DNA of 64,000 bases from Bacillus altitudinis 41KF2b (GTDB lineage: Bacteria; Bacillota; Bacilli; Bacillales; Bacillaceae), in NCBI RefSeq assembly GCF_000691145.1, contig NZ_ASJC01000003.1, forward strand, positions 186,001 through 250,000, in the 5' to 3' direction. Both the position numbers and the translations under genes were made by a program. This document shows, in pieces, positions 15,858 to 24,474 of the stretch. The notes beneath the pieces were generated by a model. It had not been told where the DNA came from, did no database searches, and worked only from the letters and a program-made list of their open reading frames with translations. Position 1 is the stretch's first letter. Every line of letters starts with the position of its first letter.

Positions 15858-16835
15858 TTAAGAATGGATATTCATCTTTTTTAACTCTTCATTTAAAAGC
15901 GGAACGACTTCGAATAAGTCACCGACAATTCCGTAATCGGCAATTTTGAAGATTTCAGCTTCAGGGTCTTTGTTGATCGCAACAATAACTTTACTGTTGG
16001 ACATACCGGCTAAATGCTGAATAGCTCCTGAAATTCCGCAGGCAATATAAAGGTCAGGTGTAACGACTTTACCGGTTTGACCAATTTGCAGGGCATAATC
16101 GCAGTAGTGAGCGTCACATGCACCACGCGAGGCACCGACTGCTGCGCCGAGTGTTTGGGCAAGTTCTTTCAGCGGTTCAAAGCCTTCTTTGCTTTTAACT
16201 CCTCGTCCTCCTGCGACAATGACCTTCGCTTCAGATAAATCTACACCTTCTGATGTTTTTTTAATGACTTCCTTCACGATTGTTCTTAGGTTTTGAATAT
16301 CGACAGAAACTGGCGTCACTTCTCCGCTGCGTGACGCATCACGCTCCAGCGGTGCCACGTTGTTTGGGCGGATAGTAGCCAAAAGCAGACGATCTGTTGA
16401 AATGACTTTTTCAAAAGCTTTTCCTGAATAAATCGGTCTAGTGAAAACAAGGTGTTCACCGGTAACGCTTACATCTATTGCATCTGAAATTAAGCCTGTT
16501 TGCAGGCGCGCAGCTATTTTGGGTGACAAGTCTTTTCCGATCGATGTATGACCGAAGAGCACTGCATCAGGATTGACTTGATCTAATATTGCCTGAAGCG
16601 CCTGCGCAAAACCATCAGACGTATAATAAGAAAGATGCGGGTGCTCGACGAGCATCACATGATCCGCTCCATAATAAAGCAGTTCATCCGCTTGATCTTT
16701 GACGTGATCCCCTATTAAAACGCCAATTACTTCACCGCCATCAGCCACCTCGTGAGCGGCAGCAATCGCTTCAAATGTCACATTTCTTAATTTACCGTCA
16801 CGACTTTCTCCAAGTACAACAACTTTTTTACTCAT
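15858..16835 (-). CDS. etfA: electron transfer flavoprotein alpha subunit
   Basis: This 325-residue subunit binds FAD and, with EtfB, carries electrons from acyl-CoA dehydrogenases to the quinone pool. The C-terminal FAD domain shows VVAGGRGVKS, the ETF alpha signature around LYIACGISGAIQHLAGM, and IVAINKDPEAEIF. It follows etfB after 44 bp as last gene of the FadR-controlled cluster. Confidence 0.96.
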   Translation of the reverse strand: MSKKVVVLGESRDGKLRNVTFEAIAAAHEVADGGEVIGVLIGDHVKDQADELLYYGADHVMLVEHPHLSYYTSDGFAQALQAILDQVNPDAVLFGHTSIGKDLSPKIAARLQTGLISDAIDVSVTGEHLVFTRPIYSGKAFEKVISTDRLLLATIRPNNVAPLERDASRSGEVTPVSVDIQNLRTIVKEVIKKTSEGVDLSEAKVIVAGGRGVKSKEGFEPLKELAQTLGAAVGASRGACDAHYCDYALQIGQTGKVVTPDLYIACGISGAIQHLAGMSNSKVIVAINKDPEAEIFKIADYGIVGDLFEVVPLLNEELKKMNIHS

Positions 16836-16879
16836 CCTATAAGCTCCCCCTTGTTCTCGTGATATCGTAAAGTGGATGT

Positions 16880-17653
16880 TTAGATGACTTTTGCTTCATT
16901 TCTTAGCAGGTCTGTCAGTTCCTTGACCTGATCCTGAAGCTCGCCGCTCAGCACCTTGCCACCCTCTTTTTTCTCCGGTAAGAAACGTTCGATTGTTTTG
17001 ATTTTAAATGGCACATCGTCTTCATCTAGATCTAGATCGTCTAATTCCAGTTCTTCTAAAGGCTTTTTCTTTGCCTTCATGATTCCTGGTAACGATGGAT
17101 AACGAGGCTCATTGAGACCTTGCTGCGCGGTGACCACTAGCGGAAGCTCGGCAGAAATCACTTCCACATCTCCCTCTGCATCTCGTTCAATTGAAGCTGA
17201 GCCGCCGTCGATTTGAATACTTGTAATGGTTGTGACATATGGAAAACCGAGTAATTCAGCAAGACGCGGGGCCACCTGTCCAGACCCGCCGTCAATCGCT
17301 ACATTCCCTGCTAAGATCAAGGAAGCTTCTTTATCCTTGAAATAGTGATATAGAATTGTAGAAGCGGAAAATTGATCCCACTCCTCCAAATCATCTTCAA
17401 CATTTAATAAAACGGCTTGATCGCAGCCCATTGCAAGTGCTGTTCTAAGCTGTTTCTCCGCATCTTCATTGCCAACTGTCACGACTGTTACTTCTCCCCC
17501 GTGCTCATCCCGAAGCTGAATCGCTTCTTCAATTGCGTACTCATCATAAGGATTAATAATGAACTCTGCCCCATCTTCTTGAATAGCACCAGACTGAATA
17601 GAGATTTTCTCTTCCGTGTCAAACGTACGCTTCATTAAAACAAAAATATTCAT
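16880..17653 (-). CDS. etfB: electron transfer flavoprotein beta subunit
   Basis: This 257-residue partner of EtfA binds AMP. The N-terminal segment MNIFVLMKRTFDTEEKI is family-typical, and the beta signature region around VAPRLAELLGFPYVT is followed by the recognition loop and an acidic stretch (LELDDLDLDEDD). GGGGGAG lies just before the ATG. It is cotranscribed with fadB and etfA. Confidence 0.95.
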   Translation of the reverse strand: MNIFVLMKRTFDTEEKISIQSGAIQEDGAEFIINPYDEYAIEEAIQLRDEHGGEVTVVTVGNEDAEKQLRTALAMGCDQAVLLNVEDDLEEWDQFSASTILYHYFKDKEASLILAGNVAIDGGSGQVAPRLAELLGFPYVTTITSIQIDGGSASIERDAEGDVEVISAELPLVVTAQQGLNEPRYPSLPGIMKAKKKPLEELELDDLDLDEDDVPFKIKTIERFLPEKKEGGKVLSGELQDQVKELTDLLRNEAKVI

Positions 17654-17684
17654 TCATTTCTCCCCCTTGTGTCGTACTAATCCC

Positions 17685-18464
17685 TTATTCCCCTTTAAAA
17701 TTCGGTTTACGCTTTTCGATAAAAGCTTGGATGCCTTCTTTGGCATCATTCGACTGGAACACCTCACCAAACTTTTTGGCTTCCAGCTTCATTCCGCCAT
17801 CATATGAGTACACTTTTGTCGCATTCAATAACTCAAGCACATACTCAAGCGTTTTAGGGCTTTTCGCTGCAAATTTCGCCGCCAATGTTTTGGCTGTTTC
17901 CAGCGCTTCGTCCTCTGTTTCCGCAAGTTTTGAAACAAGTCCGCAGGCAAATGCTTCTTCTCCTGTAATTGGCTCAGCTGTTCCCATCATTTCAAGTGCT
18001 TTAGCTGATCCAACGTAGCGAGGCAGGCGCTGCGTTCCGCCGAATCCTGGGATAATACCGAGATTTAATTCCGGCAGTCCCAGCTTTGCATCTTTTGTGG
18101 CGATTCGAATATCACACGACATCGCCAGCTCAAGCCCGCCGCCTAATGCTGCCCCGTGAATGGAAGCAATCACCGGTTTTGGACATTGTTCAATTCGTTC
18201 AAACACTTGCTGTCCTCTGTCTGCAAGGCTGGCATAATCAGATTCTTCCTGCAAGGTCGTAAATTCTTTAATATCAGCACCTGCTGAGAAAAATCTACCT
18301 TCTCCATGAATGACAATAGCTCTCACTTCACTGTTTTGTTCAAGCTGATCAAACATGTCGTTGAGTTCAGTGAGAAGCTGAGAGGATAAGGCATTTGCAG
18401 GCGGGTGTTGAATCGTGATGAGTGCTGTCTGTTCGTCTTGGTGTAAGCTAAGTATTTTTTCCAT
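17685..18464 (-). CDS. fadB: enoyl-CoA hydratase of fatty-acid degradation
   Basis: This 259-residue crotonase-fold protein would hydrate 2-enoyl-CoA in beta-oxidation. Both oxyanion-hole segments (FFSAGADIKEF and HGAALGGGLELAMSCDIRIA) and LPELNLGIIPGFGGTQRLPR with the catalytic glutamate are present. The ATG at 18464 is chosen because AAAAAGG abuts the alternative ATG at 18473. B. subtilis carries the orthologue (ysiB) at the same place in the FadR regulon. Confidence 0.93.
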   Translation of the reverse strand: MEKILSLHQDEQTALITIQHPPANALSSQLLTELNDMFDQLEQNSEVRAIVIHGEGRFFSAGADIKEFTTLQEESDYASLADRGQQVFERIEQCPKPVIASIHGAALGGGLELAMSCDIRIATKDAKLGLPELNLGIIPGFGGTQRLPRYVGSAKALEMMGTAEPITGEEAFACGLVSKLAETEDEALETAKTLAAKFAAKSPKTLEYVLELLNATKVYSYDGGMKLEAKKFGEVFQSNDAKEGIQAFIEKRKPNFKGE

Positions 18465-18489
18465 GTCAATCATCCTTTTTCAATTGTCT

Positions 18490-19074
18490 TTAAGATTGAT
18501 GTATTCCGTTTAAGAGAAGATCATGTACACTTTCTGCGAGTGCTGGCAGGTCATACTTTTGATCATTCATGACCCATGTTGTAGCGGTTTCATCAATCGT
18601 CCCAAATACCATTTGTCTCGCTAAGCGGACATCTAGATTTTGTCTAAATTCTCCTGTCTTCTTTCCCTCGGTTAAAATGGAGTCTAGCATATTTAAATAC
18701 CCTTTCAGCACCTCATTGATTTTTTGGCGCAGTTCAAGGTTTGACTGCCTGAGTTCAAGCTGTGTCACAAGGGCCAAATGATGGTCTTGCGATAGCAGGC
18801 GAAAGTGTTCTCGAATGAGGAGAAGAAGCTTTTCTTTCGCAGACGGTTTCTTTTGAATATCGTTTTCCATCCGTTCGATGAATTGTCCCATTTTTTCTTT
18901 AAACAACGAGATCAGAATATCCTCTTTGTTTTTGAAATAGAGATAAATGGTTCCGTCTGCTACTCCTGCTTGTTTGGCAATCTTTGAAACTTGTGATTGA
19001 TGGTAGCCGTTCTCTGCAATCACCACAACGGCTGCATCAATAATTTGCATGTACTTCGGTCTTTTCTGCTTCAA
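18490..19074 (-). CDS. fadR: TetR-family fatty-acid degradation repressor FadR
   Basis: This 194-residue repressor releases DNA when long-chain acyl-CoA is bound. The TetR helix-turn-helix occupies about residues 7-53 (IIDAAVVVIAENGY, SKIAKQAGVADGTIYLYFKN). The TTG at 19074 with AAAGGGA upstream gives MKQKRPKYMQ and the 194-residue length of B. subtilis FadR; the ATG further upstream lies inside the FadR operator. It is probably autoregulated together with fadB-etfBA through the operator at 19097-19114. Confidence 0.94.
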   Translation of the reverse strand: MKQKRPKYMQIIDAAVVVIAENGYHQSQVSKIAKQAGVADGTIYLYFKNKEDILISLFKEKMGQFIERMENDIQKKPSAKEKLLLLIREHFRLLSQDHHLALVTQLELRQSNLELRQKINEVLKGYLNMLDSILTEGKKTGEFRQNLDVRLARQMVFGTIDETATTWVMNDQKYDLPALAESVHDLLLNGIHQS

Positions 19075-19096
19075 TGTGCTTCGTCCCTTTCTAAAT

Positions 19097-19114
19097 TGAA
19101 TGAGCATTCATTCA
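19097..19114. promoter_or_regulatory. FadR operator
   Basis: TGAATGAGCATTCATTCA is a near-perfect palindrome (TGAATGA...TCATTCA) fitting the Bacillus FadR box. It sits at the predicted transcription start of the fadR promoter, so bound FadR would block initiation. Confidence 0.85.
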
Positions 19115-19121
19115 TAACTTT

Positions 19122-19150
19122 ATGTTAAAAAGAAACGAGTGATTTGTCAA
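19122..19150 (-). promoter_or_regulatory. sigma-A promoter of fadR-fadB-etfBA
   Basis: TTGACA (19145-19150), a 17-bp spacer and TAACAT (19122-19127) on the minus strand lie immediately upstream of the FadR operator. Confidence 0.82.
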
Positions 19151-19248
19151 GTGATGTTCTTCTTTCTTTTCAACCTTTAGCATACCAGAGCAGACACGTA
19201 CAATTCAAATCATCCGGCCGCTTGACCGGATGATGCTGGTTCATTCTC

Positions 19249-20958
19249 TCATTGATCGACTGGTTCTTCTGTTGAAGATGATTGCTTTCTTTTTTCTTCT
19301 TCAATTAACACTCTGCGCAAGATTTTCCCTACAGCCGTTTTAGGCAGTGATTCCTTAAATTCGTAGACACGCGGCACTTTAAATGAGGCAATTCTTGTTC
19401 TAACAAAACGATCCAGTTCATCCTCTGTTACATAGGCATCCTTTTTCGGGACAACAAAGGCTTTTACTGTTTCCCCTCTATACGGATCTGGAATACCCGC
19501 CACAACCACTTCTTGTACAAGCTCATGCTCATAAAGGGCTTCTTCAACCTCTCTTGGGTAAATATTATAGCCGCTCGCGATGATGACATCTTTTTTCCGG
19601 TCTACGATATAGAAAAAACCATCCTCATCCATATACCCAATGTCTCCTGTGAAAAACCAGCCGTCTCTTAACACTGCCGCTGTCTCATCCGGCTGATTCC
19701 AGTACCCTTTCATGATTTGAGGACCTTTGACGATAATCTCTCCATGCTCATATGGCGCTTTGAGTCCACCCGTTTCTTCACAATAAATACCGGCATCCGT
19801 ATTCGGCCAAGGGCACCCGATACTTCCTATTTTGTTCGCTCCCCATAAGAAATTGGCATGAGTGACAGGAGAAGTTTCTGAAAGTCCATATCCCTCCACC
19901 AGCCTTCCTCCTGTTAGTTTTTCAAAACTCTGTTTGACTTCAACAGGAAGAGCGGCCGATCCGCTTAAGCATGCCGTGATGGATGATAGGTCATACTTCT
20001 CAATATTCGGATGATGAAGCAGGGCAATATACATCGTTGGTGCTCCTGGGAACAGCGTCGGTTTCTGTTTTTCAATAGTCTTCAAGGCATCCGCTGCATC
20101 AAAACGCGGAAGAAGAATCATTTGATGACCTTCTTTGACTGCAAGGTTTAGCACGGTCGTCATGCCGTATACATGAAAGAACGGAATGATCCCTAGAATC
20201 CGTTCTTTTCCACGGTTCGTTTTATACATCCAGGATGCACACATTTCTGTATTGGCTACTATATTTTCGTGTGTGAGCATGACTCCTTTTGGTAAACCGG
20301 TCGTTCCGCCTGTATATTGCAAAACTGCGACATCCTCTTTCGGTTGAAAGGATATTTGCGGAATCTGTTCTCCTGACGACTCTTTCATGATCTGTGAGAA
20401 ATGATGAATGGAATCACTCTTCTCCACTTGGATGACCATGTTGTTTTTCCTTCGCTGGACAATCGGAAACAATATGTTTTTCGGAAATGGCAAGTAATCT
20501 TGTAATTTTGTGATGATCAAATGTTCCATACTTGTCAGCGCTTTCATTTTATAGGCCTTTGGATACAGTAGATCGAGAGTGATCAGCACCTTAGAGCCGC
20601 TGTCCTCCATTTGATATTCCAGTTCTTTCTCCGTATAAAGCGGATTGGTTTGAACGACAATGCCGCCTGCTATTAAAACCGCATAATAAGAAATCACCGA
20701 TTGCGGGCAGTTTGGCAGCATAATCGCTACTCTGTCGCCTTTTTTGACACCGATGTCAATCAAGTGACTGGCTAATTTCAGCGCATCTTCTTGTAACTGC
20801 TGGTAGGTGATGTTTTTTCCTAAAAAATGAATGGCTGTATGCTCAGGTGCTGCCTCTGCGGAGCTGAATAAGTAAGATTGCAATGTTTCATTTGGGATGG
20901 TGAGTTCGTGGGGAATTTGATTCGGGTAATGCAGAAGCCATCGTTTATCTGACTGCAT
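19249..20958 (-). CDS. lcfA: long-chain acyl-CoA synthetase
   Basis: This 569-residue AMP-forming ligase makes acyl-CoA from free fatty acids. The ATP/AMP signature YTGGTTGLPKGVMLTHENIV, the A8-type segment GWFFTGDIGYMDEDGFFYIVDR within the C-terminal half, and the catalytic lysine region KTAVGKILRR are all present. AAGGAGG precedes the ATG. A TATAAT (about 20990-20995) upstream is the likely -10; I found no FadR box there. A hairpin CATCCGG/CCGGATG (about 19205-19225) without a good T-run lies between it and fadR. Confidence 0.95.
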   Translation of the reverse strand: MQSDKRWLLHYPNQIPHELTIPNETLQSYLFSSAEAAPEHTAIHFLGKNITYQQLQEDALKLASHLIDIGVKKGDRVAIMLPNCPQSVISYYAVLIAGGIVVQTNPLYTEKELEYQMEDSGSKVLITLDLLYPKAYKMKALTSMEHLIITKLQDYLPFPKNILFPIVQRRKNNMVIQVEKSDSIHHFSQIMKESSGEQIPQISFQPKEDVAVLQYTGGTTGLPKGVMLTHENIVANTEMCASWMYKTNRGKERILGIIPFFHVYGMTTVLNLAVKEGHQMILLPRFDAADALKTIEKQKPTLFPGAPTMYIALLHHPNIEKYDLSSITACLSGSAALPVEVKQSFEKLTGGRLVEGYGLSETSPVTHANFLWGANKIGSIGCPWPNTDAGIYCEETGGLKAPYEHGEIIVKGPQIMKGYWNQPDETAAVLRDGWFFTGDIGYMDEDGFFYIVDRKKDVIIASGYNIYPREVEEALYEHELVQEVVVAGIPDPYRGETVKAFVVPKKDAYVTEDELDRFVRTRIASFKVPRVYEFKESLPKTAVGKILRRVLIEEEKRKQSSSTEEPVDQ

Positions 20959-21058
20959 AAAAACCCTCCTTCCTGAACTTTCGTACTATTTTATTATAGC
21001 AAACTTTTCCTTATGGCAGTTTGCTTTTTTCAAATCGAGCTCGTTCTATGGCACATCT

Positions 21059-21514
21059 TCATTTTTTCGCCGGTGTTTCTATAGAGGCTCTTTTCCCTTC
21101 ATGATGCCACTTTTCGTATAATCCACCGATCGCACGAAATGACTCATGGACTCTCTCCACAATCTGTTTATGGATACTAGGGTCATTAGGTAAATGTGTT
21201 TGGATGTTGTCCACTTGATATTGTCTCATCATGTCTAGATACACAGTTAGAAAGATGGTGTCTTCTAAAATCCAATATACGACTTCATCCGCCTCTTTTG
21301 TTCTTTTATGAAGCACTTTAATCCCTCGTTCATATTGAATAAGAATATAGCCGGATGGATCAATGTCGATATATGGACTCAAATCATCAAAAAAACCAGT
21401 CGTTTGAAAAGGACGCGCAACATACGGTTCATATATGTCTTGGGGAAGAGATGTCTTTTTGAGACAACTGTCAATGCGCTTTATGAGTTCGTCTTTTTGC
21501 AAGATTTGATTCAT
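21059..21514 (-). CDS. Imm63-like immunity-type protein (tentative)
   Basis: This is a 151-residue soluble protein of unknown role. The middle (residues about 50-125: YILIQYERGIKVLHK, EADEVVYWILEDTIF, then a helical stretch ending near YEKWHHEG) resembles the Imm63 family of predicted bacterial immunity proteins, from memory only. No toxin gene is adjacent. It stands alone between lcfA and a tiny membrane-peptide gene in an otherwise conserved cluster where B. subtilis has no counterpart that I recall. That suggests an acquired orphan immunity gene, but the assignment needs a profile search. Confidence 0.5.
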   Translation of the reverse strand: MNQILQKDELIKRIDSCLKKTSLPQDIYEPYVARPFQTTGFFDDLSPYIDIDPSGYILIQYERGIKVLHKRTKEADEVVYWILEDTIFLTVYLDMMRQYQVDNIQTHLPNDPSIHKQIVERVHESFRAIGGLYEKWHHEGKRASIETPAKK

Positions 21515-21537
21515 TCTGATTCGCCGCCTTTGATGAG

Positions 21538-21571
21538 TGAAAAGCTGTCAAGGTTTTCCCTGACAGCTTTC
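21538..21571 (-). terminator. terminator after the 25-residue peptide gene
   Basis: Perfect ten-bp arms AAAGCTGTCA (21541-21550) and TGACAGCTTT (21561-21570) enclose a ten-base loop and are followed by TTTTC on the minus strand. Confidence 0.7.
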
Positions 21572-21589
21572 TAGAATGTATTCTTCATT

Positions 21590-21667
21590 TTACAGGAACA
21601 TGTAAACGGCACCAATAACCGCAAAAGTGCAGGCAACTACAATTAATACTTTGGCTAGTTTTTCCAT
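21590..21667 (-). CDS. 25-residue membrane peptide
   Basis: A short frame encodes MEKLAKVLIVVACTFAVIGA followed by five residues: two lysines, then a single hydrophobic span. AAGGAG lies 5-6 nt before the ATG, one of the best ribosome sites in the region, and a strong hairpin follows the stop. It is directly downstream of yshE (9 bp) and on the same strand, so it is likely translated from the mutS2-yshE transcript. No family recognised. Confidence 0.62.
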   Translation of the reverse strand: MEKLAKVLIVVACTFAVIGAVYMFL

Positions 21668-21676
21668 GTCGTCTCC

Positions 21677-22081
21677 TTAAATGCCGGCTGCAACTACATA
21701 AGACAGCCCAACAGAAATAATGAGTGAAATAAACCCGACCGCTCTATTATCATTCTCAATCTCTTTGTCTACTTTAAATCGTGGTGTTAAAAATTCAAAA
21801 ATGAAATAGCTGACGAGCAGCATCACAAAGCCGTATACGCCCCATCCGACCATTTGAAGAAGCGAGTTGTGCTGGGCGATGGAATGCTGAAAGACATTGG
21901 CAATCCCAAAAATCTTCCCGCCGGTTGCCATAGCAACAGCTAAGTTCCCCCGCTGAATCTCTTCCCAGTTTTTATAGGAGGTCACGAGTTCAAATATGGT
22001 CAGAAATAAGACAAGACATAGGACGGCCACGCTGTAATAGGCGGCAATTTCCACAAGTTCATTTTCCCAAAAGGCTTTCAT
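21677..22081 (-). CDS. yshE: DUF350 membrane protein YshE
   Basis: This 134-residue protein has four predicted transmembrane helices and DUF350-like features (VAMATGGKIFGIANV, SYFIFEFLTPRF). The function is unknown. It follows mutS2 by 14 bp, as in B. subtilis, and is probably cotranscribed with it. The short membrane peptide gene follows. Confidence 0.82.
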   Translation of the reverse strand: MKAFWENELVEIAAYYSVAVLCLVLFLTIFELVTSYKNWEEIQRGNLAVAMATGGKIFGIANVFQHSIAQHNSLLQMVGWGVYGFVMLLVSYFIFEFLTPRFKVDKEIENDNRAVGFISLIISVGLSYVVAAGI

Positions 22082-22095
22082 GCGTTTTCTCCTTT

Positions 22096-24456
22096 TTACT
22101 TTAATTCGACGATGGTGACGCCTGATCCTCCCTCGCCTTGTTCTCCAAAACGAGCATTTTTTACACTACGGTGCTGTTTTAATAATTCCTGGACCCCTTT
22201 TCTCAAGGCGCCAGTGCCTTTACCGTGAATGATCGACACACGCGGATAGCCAGCTAAGACGGCATCATCTAAGTATTTCTCGACTCTGCTTAAGGCATTC
22301 TCATACCGCTCTCCTCTTAAATCAAGCTCAAGTGATACATGATAGTCTTTTCCTTTGACCGCCGTGATGGCTTTCTCTTGCTTAAATTCCGGTGCTGATT
22401 TGATAAATTCCATATCTTTTTCTTTTACTTTCATTTTTAGAATGCCCATTTGGACACTCCATTCTTTGTTACCCGTTTGTTCGATGAGCGTTCCTTTTTG
22501 GCCAAACGTCAGCACTTTGACTTCATCGCCTGGCTTTAGCTGTCTTGCTGCTTTTTTCACCGGCTCTGGTTTTTTCTTACGGTCAAACTCAGGGACAGCT
22601 TCTTCAAGACGCTTTCTCGCATCAATGAGTTCATGTTCTTTAAACGAACGATGCTCACTTTTAATGGACCGAAGCTCTTGAATAATCTCTTCTGCTTCTT
22701 TTGTTGCTTGTTCAATTTTTTCTGCCGCTTTTTGTTCGGCTTCTTCCAGCAGTTTGTCCTTTTGTTCATTCCATTCAAGGATTTGTTTTTGCAATTCTTT
22801 ATGGAGCTTCTCTGCTTCTTTTCTATAAAATTCCGTCTCATGCAGTTCTTCATCTGCTTGTTTTTTGCTGTCTTCTAATGAAGCAATCATCTGATCGACT
22901 TCATTATGTTCCGCATGCATATCTGCTTTTGCACGGTCAATTAAATGATGAGGCAGTCCTAGACGCTTGGAAATTTCAAATGCATTACTTCGTCCCGGCA
23001 CCCCAATGAGCAAGCGATATGTGGGGGATAAGGTTTCAATATCAAACTCTACACTCGCATTTGTGACGCCTTCTCGGTTATATCCGTATGCCTTCAGCTC
23101 AGGATAGTGAGTCGTTGCGATGACGCGCGCATTTGTTTGATGAACTTCATCTAAGATGCTCATCGCAAGTGCTGCACCTTCAGCAGGATCTGTCCCCGCA
23201 CCTAATTCATCAAATAACACAAGTGAATTAGACGTCAAATGTTTTAAGATATCCACAATATTGACCATATGAGATGAGAATGTACTCAAGCTCTGTTCAA
23301 TAGACTGCTCGTCTCCAATATCAGCAAAGACTTGATCGAATACAGCCACTTCTGATCCTTCTTCGACTGGAATATGAAGACCTGCCTGCGTCATCAGCGT
23401 AAGAAGTCCAAGTGTTTTTAAAGTGACGGTCTTACCGCCTGTATTTGGACCTGTGATGACGATCGTAGAAAAATCTTTGCCTAGCTCAATATCATTTGCC
23501 ACAACCTGATCTCGTGGCAATAGGGGATGTCTTGCCCGTTTTAAATAAATCTCCCCTTGGTTATTCACAGTAGGTTTTGTGGCTTTTTCTGCTTTTGCAT
23601 ATTTGGCTTTGGCGAAAATAAAATCTAATGTCTGAAGTTCATTCACATTATGAAGCAATTCATCAATGTGCTCTGACACACTCGCTGTCAGCATTTGCAA
23701 AATCTTTTCAATCTCTTGCTTTTCTTTTAGGCGAGTTTGCTGCAAGGTGTTATTTAAATCCACGACCACTTGCGGCTCAATAAAAAGAGTTGCGCCTGAA
23801 GAAGATTGATCGTGAACAATCCCCCCATAATTCGAGCGGTACTCTTGTTTTACGGGAATGACAAACCGATCATTACGAATGGTCACAATGGTGTCTGACA
23901 GCATTTTCGAGGCAGATTGTGAACGAATCATTGATTCTAATTTATCTCGTACTTTTGATTCTAGTGATCGTAACTGCGTTCGTATGGTGCGGAGGGCTGG
24001 CGTTGCGTGATCAAGCACTTCTCCATTATCACCAATACAGCTTTCGATTTCTTTTCTCACGTCTGGCAGTAAAATCAGCGATTCTGCATATGTATGAAGA
24101 CGGGGTATCTCTACTCCGTCCTCATACATAGAGGCGAGAAAGTGCTTCATGTTTTTTGTGGTATATAACAGCGCCGCAATTTCCATCAGCTCAGAAGGGC
24201 TTAATATACTGCCTATTTCTGCTCGTTTGACGCCTCGTCTAATATCCGTTAACCCGCCAAACGGCGCAGATCCTTTTAAACGAATCACATCTTGCGCTTC
24301 TGCTACCTCTTCTAACAGATGCTGAATGCTCTCGATATCTGTGAGTGGTATTAAGTCCTGCGCTTTTTCTTTCCCTAAAGTCGAAGCAGTATAGGACATG
24401 ACTTTTTCTTTTACTTTATGAAATTCTAATGATGCTAACACTTTTTGTTGCAGCAT
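22096..24456 (-). CDS. mutS2: MutS2 (ribosome-rescue/anti-recombination ATPase)
   Basis: This 786-residue MutS-family ATPase lacks the mismatch-recognition domain. Walker [14 protein letters not shown] (about 330-342), Walker [14 protein letters not shown], a long coiled coil (about 520-620, rich in K/E) and a C-terminal Smr domain ([11 protein letters not shown] ... [12 protein letters not shown]) appear in the family order. In B. subtilis MutS2 was reported to split collided ribosomes and to suppress recombination. Called mutSB in older annotation. Confidence 0.95.
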   Translation of the reverse strand: MLQQKVLASLEFHKVKEKVMSYTASTLGKEKAQDLIPLTDIESIQHLLEEVAEAQDVIRLKGSAPFGGLTDIRRGVKRAEIGSILSPSELMEIAALLYTTKNMKHFLASMYEDGVEIPRLHTYAESLILLPDVRKEIESCIGDNGEVLDHATPALRTIRTQLRSLESKVRDKLESMIRSQSASKMLSDTIVTIRNDRFVIPVKQEYRSNYGGIVHDQSSSGATLFIEPQVVVDLNNTLQQTRLKEKQEIEKILQMLTASVSEHIDELLHNVNELQTLDFIFAKAKYAKAEKATKPTVNNQGEIYLKRARHPLLPRDQVVANDIELGKDFSTIVITGPNTGGKTVTLKTLGLLTLMTQAGLHIPVEEGSEVAVFDQVFADIGDEQSIEQSLSTFSSHMVNIVDILKHLTSNSLVLFDELGAGTDPAEGAALAMSILDEVHQTNARVIATTHYPELKAYGYNREGVTNASVEFDIETLSPTYRLLIGVPGRSNAFEISKRLGLPHHLIDRAKADMHAEHNEVDQMIASLEDSKKQADEELHETEFYRKEAEKLHKELQKQILEWNEQKDKLLEEAEQKAAEKIEQATKEAEEIIQELRSIKSEHRSFKEHELIDARKRLEEAVPEFDRKKKPEPVKKAARQLKPGDEVKVLTFGQKGTLIEQTGNKEWSVQMGILKMKVKEKDMEFIKSAPEFKQEKAITAVKGKDYHVSLELDLRGERYENALSRVEKYLDDAVLAGYPRVSIIHGKGTGALRKGVQELLKQHRSVKNARFGEQGEGGSGVTIVELK

Positions 24457-24474
24457 GGTCCAGCCTCCTAACGA

